Source: an uncultured Flavobacteriales bacterium
GTDB taxonomy: Bacteria > Bacteroidota > Bacteroidia > Flavobacteriales > Crocinitomicaceae
DNA length: 18,412 bases
Direction of reading: 5' to 3'
Assembly (NCBI GenBank): GCA_946478775.1
Contig: CAMLDR010000082.1
Span: forward strand, 1-18,412
Shown here: positions 1 to 7,111 of the stretch, in pieces
Layout: each line of letters starts with the position of its first letter
Position numbering within the stretch: position 1 is the stretch's first letter
Made by a program: the position numbers and the translations under genes
The notes under the pieces: model-generated
Seen by the model: only the letters and a program-made list of their open reading frames with translations
What the model was told of the DNA's origin: nothing
The model's database searches: none

Positions 1-186
1 CTGCCCTTCCAGCAAGGCGTAGGCAGCGTGCAACTCTTCTGCTTTCAGTAATTTTTCAATTTCACGCAGCTCATTCCCGCGGTGTCTTATTTTCCGCTGG
101 TAGAGAAAGGTAAAAACGAACAGGCTCACAACTACCAGCACCATGGCGGTTGTTCCGATCAATACGATGGTAAAATCACTTTGCAT
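1..186 (-). CDS. Sensor histidine kinase, N-terminal fragment (runs off the left edge)
   Basis: This is the first 62 codons of a gene that continues beyond the window. Starting from the ATG at 186, the protein has a short N-terminus, one membrane segment at about residues 6-29 (rich in V, L and F), then a basic YQRK stop-transfer and a helical linker that ends in ALLEGQ. That layout matches the start of Bacteroidota histidine kinases with a LuxR-type partner regulator, where the phosphoacceptor helix (EGQE-x-ERxRIAxDLHD) follows directly. The histidine box itself lies outside the window, so the call rests on the linker and topology. The start overlaps the end of the upstream membrane-protein gene by 11 bp, so the two genes are probably translationally coupled. 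Other single-pass proteins with a helical linker remain possible. Confidence 0.6.
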   Translation of the reverse strand, partial: MQSDFTIVLIGTTAMVLVVVSLFVFTFLYQRKIRHRGNELREIEKLLKAEELHAAYALLEGQ

Positions 187-829
187 ACTTTCTTTCCACA
201 AAAATTCCTAACACGATCAAAATGAATTTGATATAATTAAACCCTGAAATAATGATCCAGGAGTAATAAAAATTCTCTGCCGGGATTACCTCATCCGTCA
301 TCCGGGCAATGAGCAGGTAACCAAAGAAGGCCCCCGAAGCAAAAACAGTCAATCCACCGGTTGTATAGAAATACGGATAGAACCCCAGGTATTCCACCTT
401 TTCTTCCCGGTAGAGCTTCCAGATAAAATTAAGTCCCAACACAATCCCGAACAACATACAGAGCGACAATCCGATACTGTTCATTTCTTCCCTCCCATTC
501 GCGAACAGGTAAAGCGAATCTGCTGCATACGCTGTCAAGAGGATTCCGAATACCACATCCCAGCTTCTCCTCAATCCCAAACTCCGGTAAAGCAAAAAGG
601 TGAAAACAAGTTCTGCGAGACCAATGAGGTGATAGAGGTAATAATTATCTATTTGCCGGTCTGCAGTTATTTTAGACGCAATGGTCAACGGAGCCAGGCA
701 AAACAAGTACACGCTCAAAATTTGAAAGTACTTACTCCTCCGGACCGTCCATAAAGACAGCACGGCAACAGGAGCGGCCAGGTAATCTGACCAATCGGCT
801 AGCAGTATTGTTGTTTCCTTGAGCGTCAC
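176..829 (-). CDS. Polytopic membrane protein, unknown function
   Basis: A 217-residue hydrophobic protein with about six or seven predicted membrane segments (roughly residues 15-28, 35-52, 62-80, 88-108, 115-137, 150-172 and 188-210) and short charged loops such as RRSK and REEKVEY. I recognise no catalytic motif. It overlaps the histidine kinase gene downstream by 11 bp, so it may be the sensory or membrane partner of that kinase; this is inference from position only. The start is a GTG at 829. The ATG two bases upstream (831) is followed at once by a stop in its own frame, so GTG is the best available start. A TACATTTA -7-like box lies only about 5 bp upstream, which would give a leaderless or very short-leader transcript. 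Alternatively the true start lies further inside. Confidence 0.7.
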   Translation of the reverse strand: MTLKETTILLADWSDYLAAPVAVLSLWTVRRSKYFQILSVYLFCLAPLTIASKITADRQIDNYYLYHLIGLAELVFTFLLYRSLGLRRSWDVVFGILLTAYAADSLYLFANGREEMNSIGLSLCMLFGIVLGLNFIWKLYREEKVEYLGFYPYFYTTGGLTVFASGAFFGYLLIARMTDEVIPAENFYYSWIIISGFNYIKFILIVLGIFVERKYAK

Positions 830-856
830 ATGCTAAATGTAAGGTTTTCAAGTAGA

Positions 857-880
857 AAGAAGCCCGGTAAAGGGCTTCTT
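857..880 (-). terminator. Hairpin terminator at the end of the envelope block
   Basis: A perfect 9-bp stem (AAGAAGCCC / GGGCTTCTT) around a 6-base loop. It starts at the stop codon of the gene at 881-1504, and T-rich sequence follows the stem on the minus strand. It separates that gene from the membrane-protein gene starting at 829. The stem could also work on the plus strand, but no plus-strand gene ends here. Confidence 0.8.
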
Positions 881-1504
881 TTAATCTTCATAAATATATT
901 TTTCCTTAGGTCCGCAAAGTCTTGGACACGGTCTGAAGTGAGAATACATTTTAAATACATCCCTAATTTGGTGATCATCAACCGTAAACACATCATCCCC
1001 GGACGACAAATAAGGAATCATTACCAAATCTGCTTTTCTCCGGTTCTGTCCATTAATTTGCCGTTCGGAGACAGCCTCATAAAAGCGAACTCCCACAACA
1101 GTTAATACCTTCTTTGAGGAACCTTTACGATCTGAATTAAATCTTTCAATTGTTTCATACATCTCTTTGATATATTTCAAATCAATTTGATACCCATAAA
1201 TTTGATTATAAAGGTTCCGTGCTTTTGCGTCTTTGATTAATCTCCGAATGTATCCGGTTGAGTCTTCTTTAAAGTCTCTGCCGCATTCAGTTGAATCCGC
1301 GCATTCCGCTCCTTCAATATAAATGTCATCTAAACGAGATGTTACGTGGACACAGCAGGAATCTGTAGAACTGAATTGACAAGTTGCAGATCTGTTTCCA
1401 GATGGATCATGTGGACAGCCTTTGTTTTTTTCCTTGAAAAGCAGGAGACTAAGAGCAACTACCGCAATAGCCAATATTCCGATAATCAGATTTTTTGTTT
1501 TCAT
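881..1504 (-). CDS. Membrane-anchored Cys-rich protein with C-terminal RPCPRLC motif (paralog A)
   Basis: A 207-residue protein I do not recognise as a named family. It has one N-terminal hydrophobic segment (about residues 5-23), probably an uncleaved anchor because a lysine-rich stretch follows. The rest should be outside the cytoplasm. Cysteines lie at 30, 42, 50, 51, 68, 74, 193 and 197. The C-terminal third carries GVRFYEA (138-144), DLVMIPYLS (159-167) and HFRPCPRLC (189-197). The same three blocks occur in order in the next upstream gene (1574-2158), so the two are tandem paralogs although their N-terminal halves have diverged. It is the last gene of the probable operon 3673 to 881 and is closed by the hairpin at 857-880. 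The start is the ATG at 1504 (MKTK), like its neighbours' MKT starts. Confidence 0.8.
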   Translation of the reverse strand: MKTKNLIIGILAIAVVALSLLLFKEKNKGCPHDPSGNRSATCQFSSTDSCCVHVTSRLDDIYIEGAECADSTECGRDFKEDSTGYIRRLIKDAKARNLYNQIYGYQIDLKYIKEMYETIERFNSDRKGSSKKVLTVVGVRFYEAVSERQINGQNRRKADLVMIPYLSSGDDVFTVDDHQIRDVFKMYSHFRPCPRLCGPKEKYIYED

Positions 1505-1573
1505 GAATTTGTAGTTTAAGTTTTCCGTTTGAAAGTAAATATTCTGAACGATATCCGGTAAGATGTTAAAAAC

Positions 1574-2158
1574 TTATTCGGAACACAATCTGGGACAAGG
1601 GCGCGTGTGCCCGTAGATTGGCCCTGCCGGTAAATCATGCTCCATCGACAATGTCGGATAAATTACCAAGTCAAATTTGTTAGTGATCTGAAGTCCGTCA
1701 CTCAATCTGCGGGTTGCTATGGCCCTGTAAAAACGGAATCCGATAATGGGGTCCTGAGTTCCTGCCATGGTATTGTTGTAGGCTTTTGCTTTAGACACCA
1801 TTTCGTCCAATTTTCTCAACCCCATGTGAAATGCCTTTACATTGTCGTTTGCATGAAGGCTTTCAAAAGCTGCTATTTCGTTTGCGGCAGTTTGTGCTGA
1901 GATTTCTTCGCCATCGTTTGCTATCAATGCAGTGGAGCAGAGCAGCTTCCGCAATTTATCATCCAGCTGCCCTGAAGAAGGTGCGGATCTTTCATTCATT
2001 TTACCCAAAGACTTCTCATTGATTTTGGAATCAAATTGAGCAAACTCTTCTGTTCTTGTTTCTTTTTCCTTTCTTTCGGAAAGTACGCGAAAAAGAATGA
2101 TACTGAGTGTGACTACTGCTGCAGTCAATACAGCGATTGTGATTTTTGTTGTTTTCAT
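1574..2158 (-). CDS. Membrane-anchored protein with C-terminal RPCPRLC motif (paralog B)
   Basis: A 194-residue protein with a single hydrophobic N-terminal segment (about residues 6-24), then a charged linker (residues 28-70) and a globular part. It shares GFRFYRA (140-146), DLVIYPTLS (163-171) and HTRPCPRLC (184-192) with paralog A downstream, and it ends two residues after that motif. Unlike paralog A it has few cysteines before the tail (one at 74). The two motif cysteines near the C-terminus are therefore the conserved pair and could bind metal, form a disulfide or be a processing site; none of this is shown by the sequence. It lies 36 bp after the gene at 2195-3673 and 69 bp before paralog A, so co-transcription is likely. 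No named family was recognised. Confidence 0.8.
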   Translation of the reverse strand: MKTTKITIAVLTAAVVTLSIILFRVLSERKEKETRTEEFAQFDSKINEKSLGKMNERSAPSSGQLDDKLRKLLCSTALIANDGEEISAQTAANEIAAFESLHANDNVKAFHMGLRKLDEMVSKAKAYNNTMAGTQDPIIGFRFYRAIATRRLSDGLQITNKFDLVIYPTLSMEHDLPAGPIYGHTRPCPRLCSE

Positions 2159-2194
2159 CTTATTAAAATTGTAGTGTACATTATACTAATTGAT

Positions 2195-3673
2195 CTAGAA
2201 ATGGAATTGAATTCCGAAGTAGAGCTTTGGTACGGAAAATTGGTAGCGCAGATCGTTCTCTATTTCTGCCTCATCTGTTACTGCATCACCCACATCCAGA
2301 TCATCCAATCCTTTAATAGCTGTGAGTGAAAGTCCGCATGCTACAGAAAATGCCCGGTCTTTCAGTCCGAAACGCGCACCTAATCCACACATGAACAAAG
2401 GCATTTCTTTTTGCAGTCCCAGTCCTACCTGCCAAAAAGGCAAGACCTTCCAATCCCGTTTATTCAGGTAAAAATTCAGCATAGATGAAATGGCAATCCC
2501 TTCAAAGGCTCTTTGACCAATCTGAACAACAGTCCCCGCGCCGGCACCATCGTCCCTCATGCGATAAGAATCCTGACTTTGCAAGGAATAATAAACCCCT
2601 GCACTCACTTCCGGAACAAATGTGCGATGCCACATGAATTGAACGGACGTAGCAGCTATTTCTTCGGAATCAGCTTGTTTAATCTGACCTTTTTCATCAA
2701 TACTCATTAAGTGTTTGGTCATTTTTAAAGTAACCAGTGCACTTGAATCTCTCGAAACAACTCCATCCTTTACCAGGATAAACCATGTATCATCTGCTTC
2801 ATGTGATTTCCAGCTCTTGACTTCTTTTTGGACTTTTTGGTGCAGTTGCTCGAAGTTATCCAGGTATTTTTTCTGGTCATCTACCAAGTCTTTTATTCTA
2901 TTGGTCTTTGTCAACCATACTTCAAGTGACAGGGCACATACTATTTTATTCTCGTCAGTATCCAGTTTTTTCAGAATGTCTGTTCTTACTGAATCCAGTT
3001 TAGCGTAGAGTTCCACATACGTTTTCTTTGCACTATTCAGGTTCGTTTCCATTTGGGACAATGCCGAAGTTGTAGCTGATTTGGAAAGAAAATCAAGCGC
3101 AATCAACTGTCTAGACCAATCAATATAGTCCTTTGAACGCTGCTGTTCCAGACGAACCAGTTTTAATACATCCAATAATTGAACATTCAGGAGACTATCG
3201 TATGGACATCCCTCATCCATCTGAATTTTTATTAAGAGGTTCCGTCCTTTCATCCCTTTCTCCAACAGCGCATTTTTTTCATGAGCCTGCTTGATTCCTT
3301 TATTATAAGCGTCAAGTGTTTCCCACATATCCTCTATTGCTGCATTTAGACGGTAATTAACTGAATCTACCACAACTGTTGCAGTACTGTTGAAAGAATA
3401 ATTCAAAGGATTGTATGTCTTCACATACACCTTGAAGGTGCGTTCGTGCGCATTGATTTCCGATTCAGAATCTGCACTCTTTTTGACACTGATAATCTGT
3501 CCTTTTTTAATCAAGGAAAAAGGAACTTTCCCCGGAACCAGTGTCATTTTCAGGTTTTGATCGAAATAAACGTTTCCTTCTTTTGTTCGCGGACTCTCAA
3601 TCACATCTTTCGTAGATTGTCCGTAAACCACTTGGGATAAGAAGATAAATACGAGTGGTAAAATTGTTTTCAT
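2195..3673 (-). CDS. Exported protein with helical middle and beta-barrel-like C-terminus
   Basis: A 492-residue protein. Residues 1-18 form a signal peptide ending VVYG before Gln19, a typical Bacteroidota signal peptidase I site. Residues about 20-95 look beta-rich, and about 100-300 are charged and helical (KALLEKGMKG, LEQQRSKDYIDW, ETNLNSAKKTY), probably coiled coil. Residues about 340-492 alternate polar and aromatic/hydrophobic residues with glycines and end in FGIQFHF with a terminal Phe. That pattern fits outer-membrane beta-barrel strands. The likely location is therefore the outer membrane with a periplasmic or surface helical domain. I do not recognise the specific family. It is the first gene of the probable operon continuing to 881, and a phased repeat array (3728-3785) lies about 55 bp upstream of its start. 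Confidence 0.8.
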   Translation of the reverse strand: MKTILPLVFIFLSQVVYGQSTKDVIESPRTKEGNVYFDQNLKMTLVPGKVPFSLIKKGQIISVKKSADSESEINAHERTFKVYVKTYNPLNYSFNSTATVVVDSVNYRLNAAIEDMWETLDAYNKGIKQAHEKNALLEKGMKGRNLLIKIQMDEGCPYDSLLNVQLLDVLKLVRLEQQRSKDYIDWSRQLIALDFLSKSATTSALSQMETNLNSAKKTYVELYAKLDSVRTDILKKLDTDENKIVCALSLEVWLTKTNRIKDLVDDQKKYLDNFEQLHQKVQKEVKSWKSHEADDTWFILVKDGVVSRDSSALVTLKMTKHLMSIDEKGQIKQADSEEIAATSVQFMWHRTFVPEVSAGVYYSLQSQDSYRMRDDGAGAGTVVQIGQRAFEGIAISSMLNFYLNKRDWKVLPFWQVGLGLQKEMPLFMCGLGARFGLKDRAFSVACGLSLTAIKGLDDLDVGDAVTDEAEIENDLRYQFSVPKLYFGIQFHF

Positions 3674-3727
3674 GATTTCATTGTTTAGTAAATACTTTGG
3701 TAACTAATTATGAAGCAAAAGTGATGA

Positions 3728-3785
3728 ATACCTCCTGAGGGATCAATCACCCCCGGGAGGTATATCCGGTCACCCGGAGAGGTAT
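3728..3785 (-). promoter_or_regulatory. Phased operator-like array upstream of the 2195-3673 gene
   Basis: Read on the minus strand, the boxes are ATACCTCT (3785-3778), ATACCTCC (3763-3756) and ATCCCTCA (3743-3736), with starts 22 and 20 bp apart. An inverted GGAGGTAT follows (3735-3728). Direct repeats two helical turns apart are the usual layout of LytTR-type response-regulator sites, but the regulator is not identified. A TTTTG about 10 bp further on could be a -33 element. The outer ATACCTCC/GGAGGTAT arms (3756-3763 and 3728-3735) could also pair as a hairpin with a 20-base loop, so a role as terminator of the 3788-5803 gene is the main alternative. Confidence 0.55.
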
Positions 3786-3787
3786 AT

Positions 3788-5803
3788 TTAATGAAGTTGA
3801 CTTTGTACCAATGAAGCATTAGGAGTTGGCGTTCCGGATGATTTCAGGTATTTGGCCTGAATGCTTTTCACATTCCAAAATAATAGCGACTTCTTTTCTT
3901 CTCCGTTTATTTTGAATAGAACGGGCTTAAAGACAAATTGCATTTCTTTCAAACCATAGGCTCCGCTTGTTTTGCCCATCAAAAGAAGTTCCTGCTCAGG
4001 TGCCAGTTTAATGAGGTCAAGCAGCTTACCTACTGCAATAGCTCCACCTCCTAGCCCTATCAAAGAAGAAATCGGGCATTTTGCAGCGAAAAGAGGATCC
4101 ATTAACAAAGCATGCAAAGGACTTGGATTGATCGTTGCCTCGTAGTTGATTTTATCCAGTTTGAGTTTCAGAATCACATTTTCATTGTCTCTTTCCGAAT
4201 CAATGCGGATTTGTGATGCTGCATCCGGAATACGCACTGCAATGTCGCTGGAGATCTTTTTATCGTAATTGGTGTAACAGAAAAACACGTGCCCCAAATC
4301 AACCGGGCTTAACTCCAGGTTGGAAGTTAATTTTGCATCGATCGCCCCATTGTATTTAAAGTTTAACCGGGTCAGTTCCGGATTGAACTGAAAATCACTG
4401 AAATTTACCGCCGCTTTTCCGCTGCCCGAAACATCTCCCTTAAATCTTCCCAACGCCAGGAAGTCCATGGTTTCGCGCCAGACATTACACGCGGCAACTT
4501 TTGCTTCATTTTCAGCCTGGTGGGCAATGCGGGCTGTTTCCCGCGCAGCCTGCCAGGCGATGTACTCAGCTTCCCTCTTTAACCTGCACGCCCTGCGGGA
4601 TGCCGCGCAAAAGGGGTCTTCAACACGTTCTCTTCTGCAAACCGGACATATTCCGATCGTTACTCTTCGCATACAATCCCAATCACAATCATCTCCTTTA
4701 AAATCAGGATAGCTGAAATCCGTTCTTACTTCCTGACAATCGATATCACCTCTTTTCACTTCCAGTTTTTCATTGAATGCGGATTTCGGGATTTCAAACC
4801 CCTGTTTGACGCTAAATGGTTTCGACAGGGCTGTATTCAAAATAGTGGAGATCTCTGCTTTACTAACATTTACGGTCAAATAGGATTCCGGATCAATCAC
4901 TTCAAACTTCGCTAGCCACAGACTGTCAAATTTCTTATCGTAAGATTTAAACAGCTTAGTCAGCTCCGAACTAGTCCTCTTCTCAAACGGCGCTAGTTCG
5001 ATCGAGTCAGCGGGTGATTTCTTTTCTGCCAGTTCAACCAGTAAGGATAACCCTTTTGAATTGACCCGAATGGATGATTTTTTTACCACCCTGGAAACAA
5101 TGATGGAGTCCAAACTAATTTCCGTGTCCGGGTCTTTGATCATTTCTTTTAGCTTGAATTTATAGACTTCACCCCATCCGGCATAGATCGTAACCGGTTT
5201 CTTCAAGAATTTGCCATTCAGGTTTTCTATATAGTCCTTCAATAATGGGGTAATTAATTTTGCCAGTACTTTCCCTACCTGCTTTGGTCTTTCCTCAAAC
5301 TTCAGATTGTTTACTTTTACAGAACTAAATGCAGAGCTTAAGTACAGCGAATCATTTTCAGTTGAAATAGCTGTCACACCTTTAAAACTTCCTTTGATAT
5401 CGACTTTATATTTTGGTATGTAAAGCAGAAAATCGGTATCAACAAATACTCCTTGCTCATCAAATGACAATTTGGTTTCCACCTCTTTAATAACCAGGTC
5501 CTCATTTCCTGCACTCTTAGCAGCCTTTTCAATTTCTATTGGCACATAGTGAAGAATTAACTCCTTGTCCACATGAACACCTACATGAGCATCAAACTCT
5601 TTGATGACACGCTGGTTTCTCTCAACAGAAGCATATTGCTGATCCGTAGTTGAGAGTGGCGGAAATTCTTTATTGATCAGTGTTTTAATTGGTTTGCAGC
5701 TAAGCAGGGATAGTAAAGCACCCAGAACAGTCAAACTTCGAATTGGTTTCAAAACTCTGAAGCGTTGATAAGGTAACTCAGTACCTGTCTTTCTTGTTTT
5801 CAT
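3788..5803 (-). CDS. Large lipoprotein with Cys-rich, helical insert between two lipid-binding-like halves
   Basis: A 671-residue predicted lipoprotein starting at the ATG at 5803 (MKTRK); an ATG 30 bp further upstream would add ten residues without improving the signal. The signal is unusually long: basic residues to about 22, a hydrophobic core, then lipobox LLSC with Cys36. Residues about 50-345 and 450-640 are amphipathic, beta-rich and without charge clusters, which resembles tubular lipid-binding or DUF4403-like folds; this is a weak inference. Between them, residues about 356-440 hold Cys 356, 373, 377, 386, 389, 399, 406 and 439 (pairs CDWDC, CPVC), followed by an Ala/Arg-rich helix (AWQAARETARIAHQAENEAK). 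Cysteines this dense in an exported protein suggest a metal site or disulfide module. It lies upstream of the outer-membrane-type gene and has its own phased array. Confidence 0.75.
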   Translation of the reverse strand: MKTRKTGTELPYQRFRVLKPIRSLTVLGALLSLLSCKPIKTLINKEFPPLSTTDQQYASVERNQRVIKEFDAHVGVHVDKELILHYVPIEIEKAAKSAGNEDLVIKEVETKLSFDEQGVFVDTDFLLYIPKYKVDIKGSFKGVTAISTENDSLYLSSAFSSVKVNNLKFEERPKQVGKVLAKLITPLLKDYIENLNGKFLKKPVTIYAGWGEVYKFKLKEMIKDPDTEISLDSIIVSRVVKKSSIRVNSKGLSLLVELAEKKSPADSIELAPFEKRTSSELTKLFKSYDKKFDSLWLAKFEVIDPESYLTVNVSKAEISTILNTALSKPFSVKQGFEIPKSAFNEKLEVKRGDIDCQEVRTDFSYPDFKGDDCDWDCMRRVTIGICPVCRRERVEDPFCAASRRACRLKREAEYIAWQAARETARIAHQAENEAKVAACNVWRETMDFLALGRFKGDVSGSGKAAVNFSDFQFNPELTRLNFKYNGAIDAKLTSNLELSPVDLGHVFFCYTNYDKKISSDIAVRIPDAASQIRIDSERDNENVILKLKLDKINYEATINPSPLHALLMDPLFAAKCPISSLIGLGGGAIAVGKLLDLIKLAPEQELLLMGKTSGAYGLKEMQFVFKPVLFKINGEEKKSLLFWNVKSIQAKYLKSSGTPTPNASLVQSQLH

Positions 5804-5877
5804 GGTTTCATCTTTAGTGAATAATTGTATCAATCATTGTGATGAAACAAAGTTGAATGATCCGCAGACAGGATTCA

Positions 5878-5917
5878 ATCCCTCCTTGGAGGGATTAGCA
5901 GGTTTGTTAGGAGGTAT
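5878..5917 (-). promoter_or_regulatory. Phased operator-like array upstream of the large lipoprotein gene
   Basis: On the minus strand ATACCTCC (5917-5910) and ATCCCTCC (5895-5888) start exactly 22 bp apart, followed after AA by the inverted GGAGGGAT (5885-5878). The order and spacing match the array at 3728-3785. About 25 bp further on, CAACTTTG (around 5850) could be the -33 part of a promoter for the gene starting at 5803. The last boxes form a tight palindrome (AATCCCTCC, AA, GGAGGGATT) that resembles the cores of the palindromic elements at 17119-17520, so a degraded repeat is the competing explanation. Confidence 0.55.
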
Positions 5918-5942
5918 TTAATCAGCGAAAGTGGGAAACCAA

Positions 5943-5969
5943 AAAAGGCAATCATCCCGATTGCCTTTT
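5943..5969 (-). terminator. Hairpin terminator after the SIMPL gene
   Basis: A perfect 11-bp stem (AAAAGGCAATC / GATTGCCTTTT) with a 5-base loop, 25 bp after the stop of the SIMPL gene. On the minus strand a run of six T follows, as expected for intrinsic termination. T residues also follow on the plus strand, so it may act in both directions. Confidence 0.85.
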
Positions 5970-5994
5970 CACTCTTATAATAAATGATCATTCC

Positions 5995-6705
5995 TCATTC
6001 CATGAACCAAACCACGGTCACCGATTCCTGCAGTTCCATTTCCTGCGGAGCAAAAAGCAAATCCGCGCCGTCTGAAACTCCTGAATCTGCGAAGCTGCGC
6101 ATTTCTGCCTTGTAGTACATCGGACCGGCAATTTCACTTCCGTAACTGATTGCCTTCACGGTTGCGATCTTCACTCCTGCCGCTGTGCTTAAGTTGGTTG
6201 CTTTTTTGCGTGCATCGCTTACTGCTTTGCCTTGCAGGTCTGCCTCTGTTTTTTCACGCAGTGCATCCGAAAGGTAAAAACCGAGGTTGAAGTTTACCGG
6301 ATCTTTTGATTCGGCGAAACGTGCTGCGATCTTTTGCAGGACTGCCTGGCTGTAGGCGAATTTAATCGTCAGGTTTTGAGAAACCACGTACCCGCTGTCG
6401 ACCGGACCGTTGCTTCTGTAGATTCGGTTCTTAGCCGCGTAGTAATTCGTTGTTTTCACATCCGACTCCTGGAATCCCAGCTGCTTCAGTATTTTCAACG
6501 ACTGCTGGGTTTGTTCCCCGATTGCTTTCGTTGCGTCTGCCATGGTCATTTTCACGGATGAAAGATGAATGTTCAACTCCGTCATATCGGGGACCACGGA
6601 GCCTTTGGCAGTTCCGTTTACAGTAATGGTTGGTTTGGTCGTGTTCTCTGTTTGTCCGAACAGCGTTCCGGATGTCAGGACAAGGATTAAAAGGAGCTTC
6701 TTCAT
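5995..6705 (-). CDS. SIMPL domain (DUF541) periplasmic protein
   Basis: A 236-residue exported protein of the SIMPL/DUF541 family. The signal peptide (MKKLLLILVL to about residue 17, before Gln18) is followed by the family's opening block TITVNGTAKGSVVPD, the central helix with KAIGEQTQQSLKILKQLG and DVKTTNY, and the conserved ARKKATNLSTAAGVKIATV segment near residue 185. The C-terminal strand carries VTVVWFM. Family members are periplasmic or outer-membrane-associated proteins, implicated in some bacteria in oxidative stress tolerance or envelope biology; a precise reaction is not known. The start is the ATG at 6705; a TTG two codons upstream is less likely. A -7 box TACATTTG lies 19 bp upstream, and a hairpin terminator lies just downstream, so it is probably transcribed alone. 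Confidence 0.92.
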   Translation of the reverse strand: MKKLLLILVLTSGTLFGQTENTTKPTITVNGTAKGSVVPDMTELNIHLSSVKMTMADATKAIGEQTQQSLKILKQLGFQESDVKTTNYYAAKNRIYRSNGPVDSGYVVSQNLTIKFAYSQAVLQKIAARFAESKDPVNFNLGFYLSDALREKTEADLQGKAVSDARKKATNLSTAAGVKIATVKAISYGSEIAGPMYYKAEMRSFADSGVSDGADLLFAPQEMELQESVTVVWFME

Positions 6706-7061
6706 GATCAATTATTTTTTAATTCAAATGTACAGTCAGCATAATCAAGACTTGTGCCAATCCGGGTAAAATTTCCGTTAAATCGGCATGAAAAAAGCGA
6801 ACTAACTGAAGGTGAACCGAATTGAATCCGGGCATTATTTCGTTATCTAACGATTTTCTAATTTCTATCCGGAAAGTTATCGGGACCTAATTCCTAATTA
6901 AAAGAATAGTCAACAGCTAAAAAAATTCGTTATATAACGAAATCATGATATCTGGCTCTTTTAATGAACTGCAAAGAAAATACAAGCCCTGTGGGGATAC
7001 TTGCCAGACTCTTTGCATTACTTGAGAGCGTATTCTTCCTTATTTTCGCTCTTACAAAATA
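6706..7061. other. Gene-free interval holding two TTCGTTAT-type palindromes
   Basis: About 350 bp with no convincing gene on either strand. It holds the SIMPL promoter, a near-palindrome TTCGTTATCTAACGAT at 6839-6854 and a perfect 16-bp palindrome TTCGTTATATAACGAA at 6926-6941, 87 bp apart. These look like operator sites of one dimeric regulator. They lie 134 and 221 bp upstream of the SIMPL start, far for direct control. The 13-base text AAAAAAGCGAACT at about 6790 recurs at 7061 in the terminator of the next gene, possibly a remnant of an older terminator. Confidence 0.5.
6725..6732 (-). promoter_or_regulatory. -7 promoter box of the SIMPL gene
   Basis: On the minus strand this is TACATTTG, a full match to the Bacteroidota -7 consensus TAnnTTTG, ending 19 bp before the ATG. 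The -33 element is not clear; the TTG-containing candidates upstream are spaced at 13 or 24 bp rather than the usual 17-21. Confidence 0.5.
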
Positions 7062-7093
7062 AAAAAGCGAACTACTCCTGTAATTCGCTTTTT
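7062..7093 (-). terminator. Hairpin terminator after the Ycf48-repeat gene
   Basis: A 10-bp stem AAAAAGCGAA / TTCGCTTTTT with a 12-base loop, 18 bp after the stop of the 7112-9706 gene. The A/T ends of the stem provide a U-run on either strand. Confidence 0.8.
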
Positions 7094-7111
7094 ATTTATC
7101 AGGTAAACGGA

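Noticed and set aside
830..1105. Open frame of 91 codons on the plus strand
   Set aside because: It crosses the terminator at 857-880 and runs antisense to paralog A.
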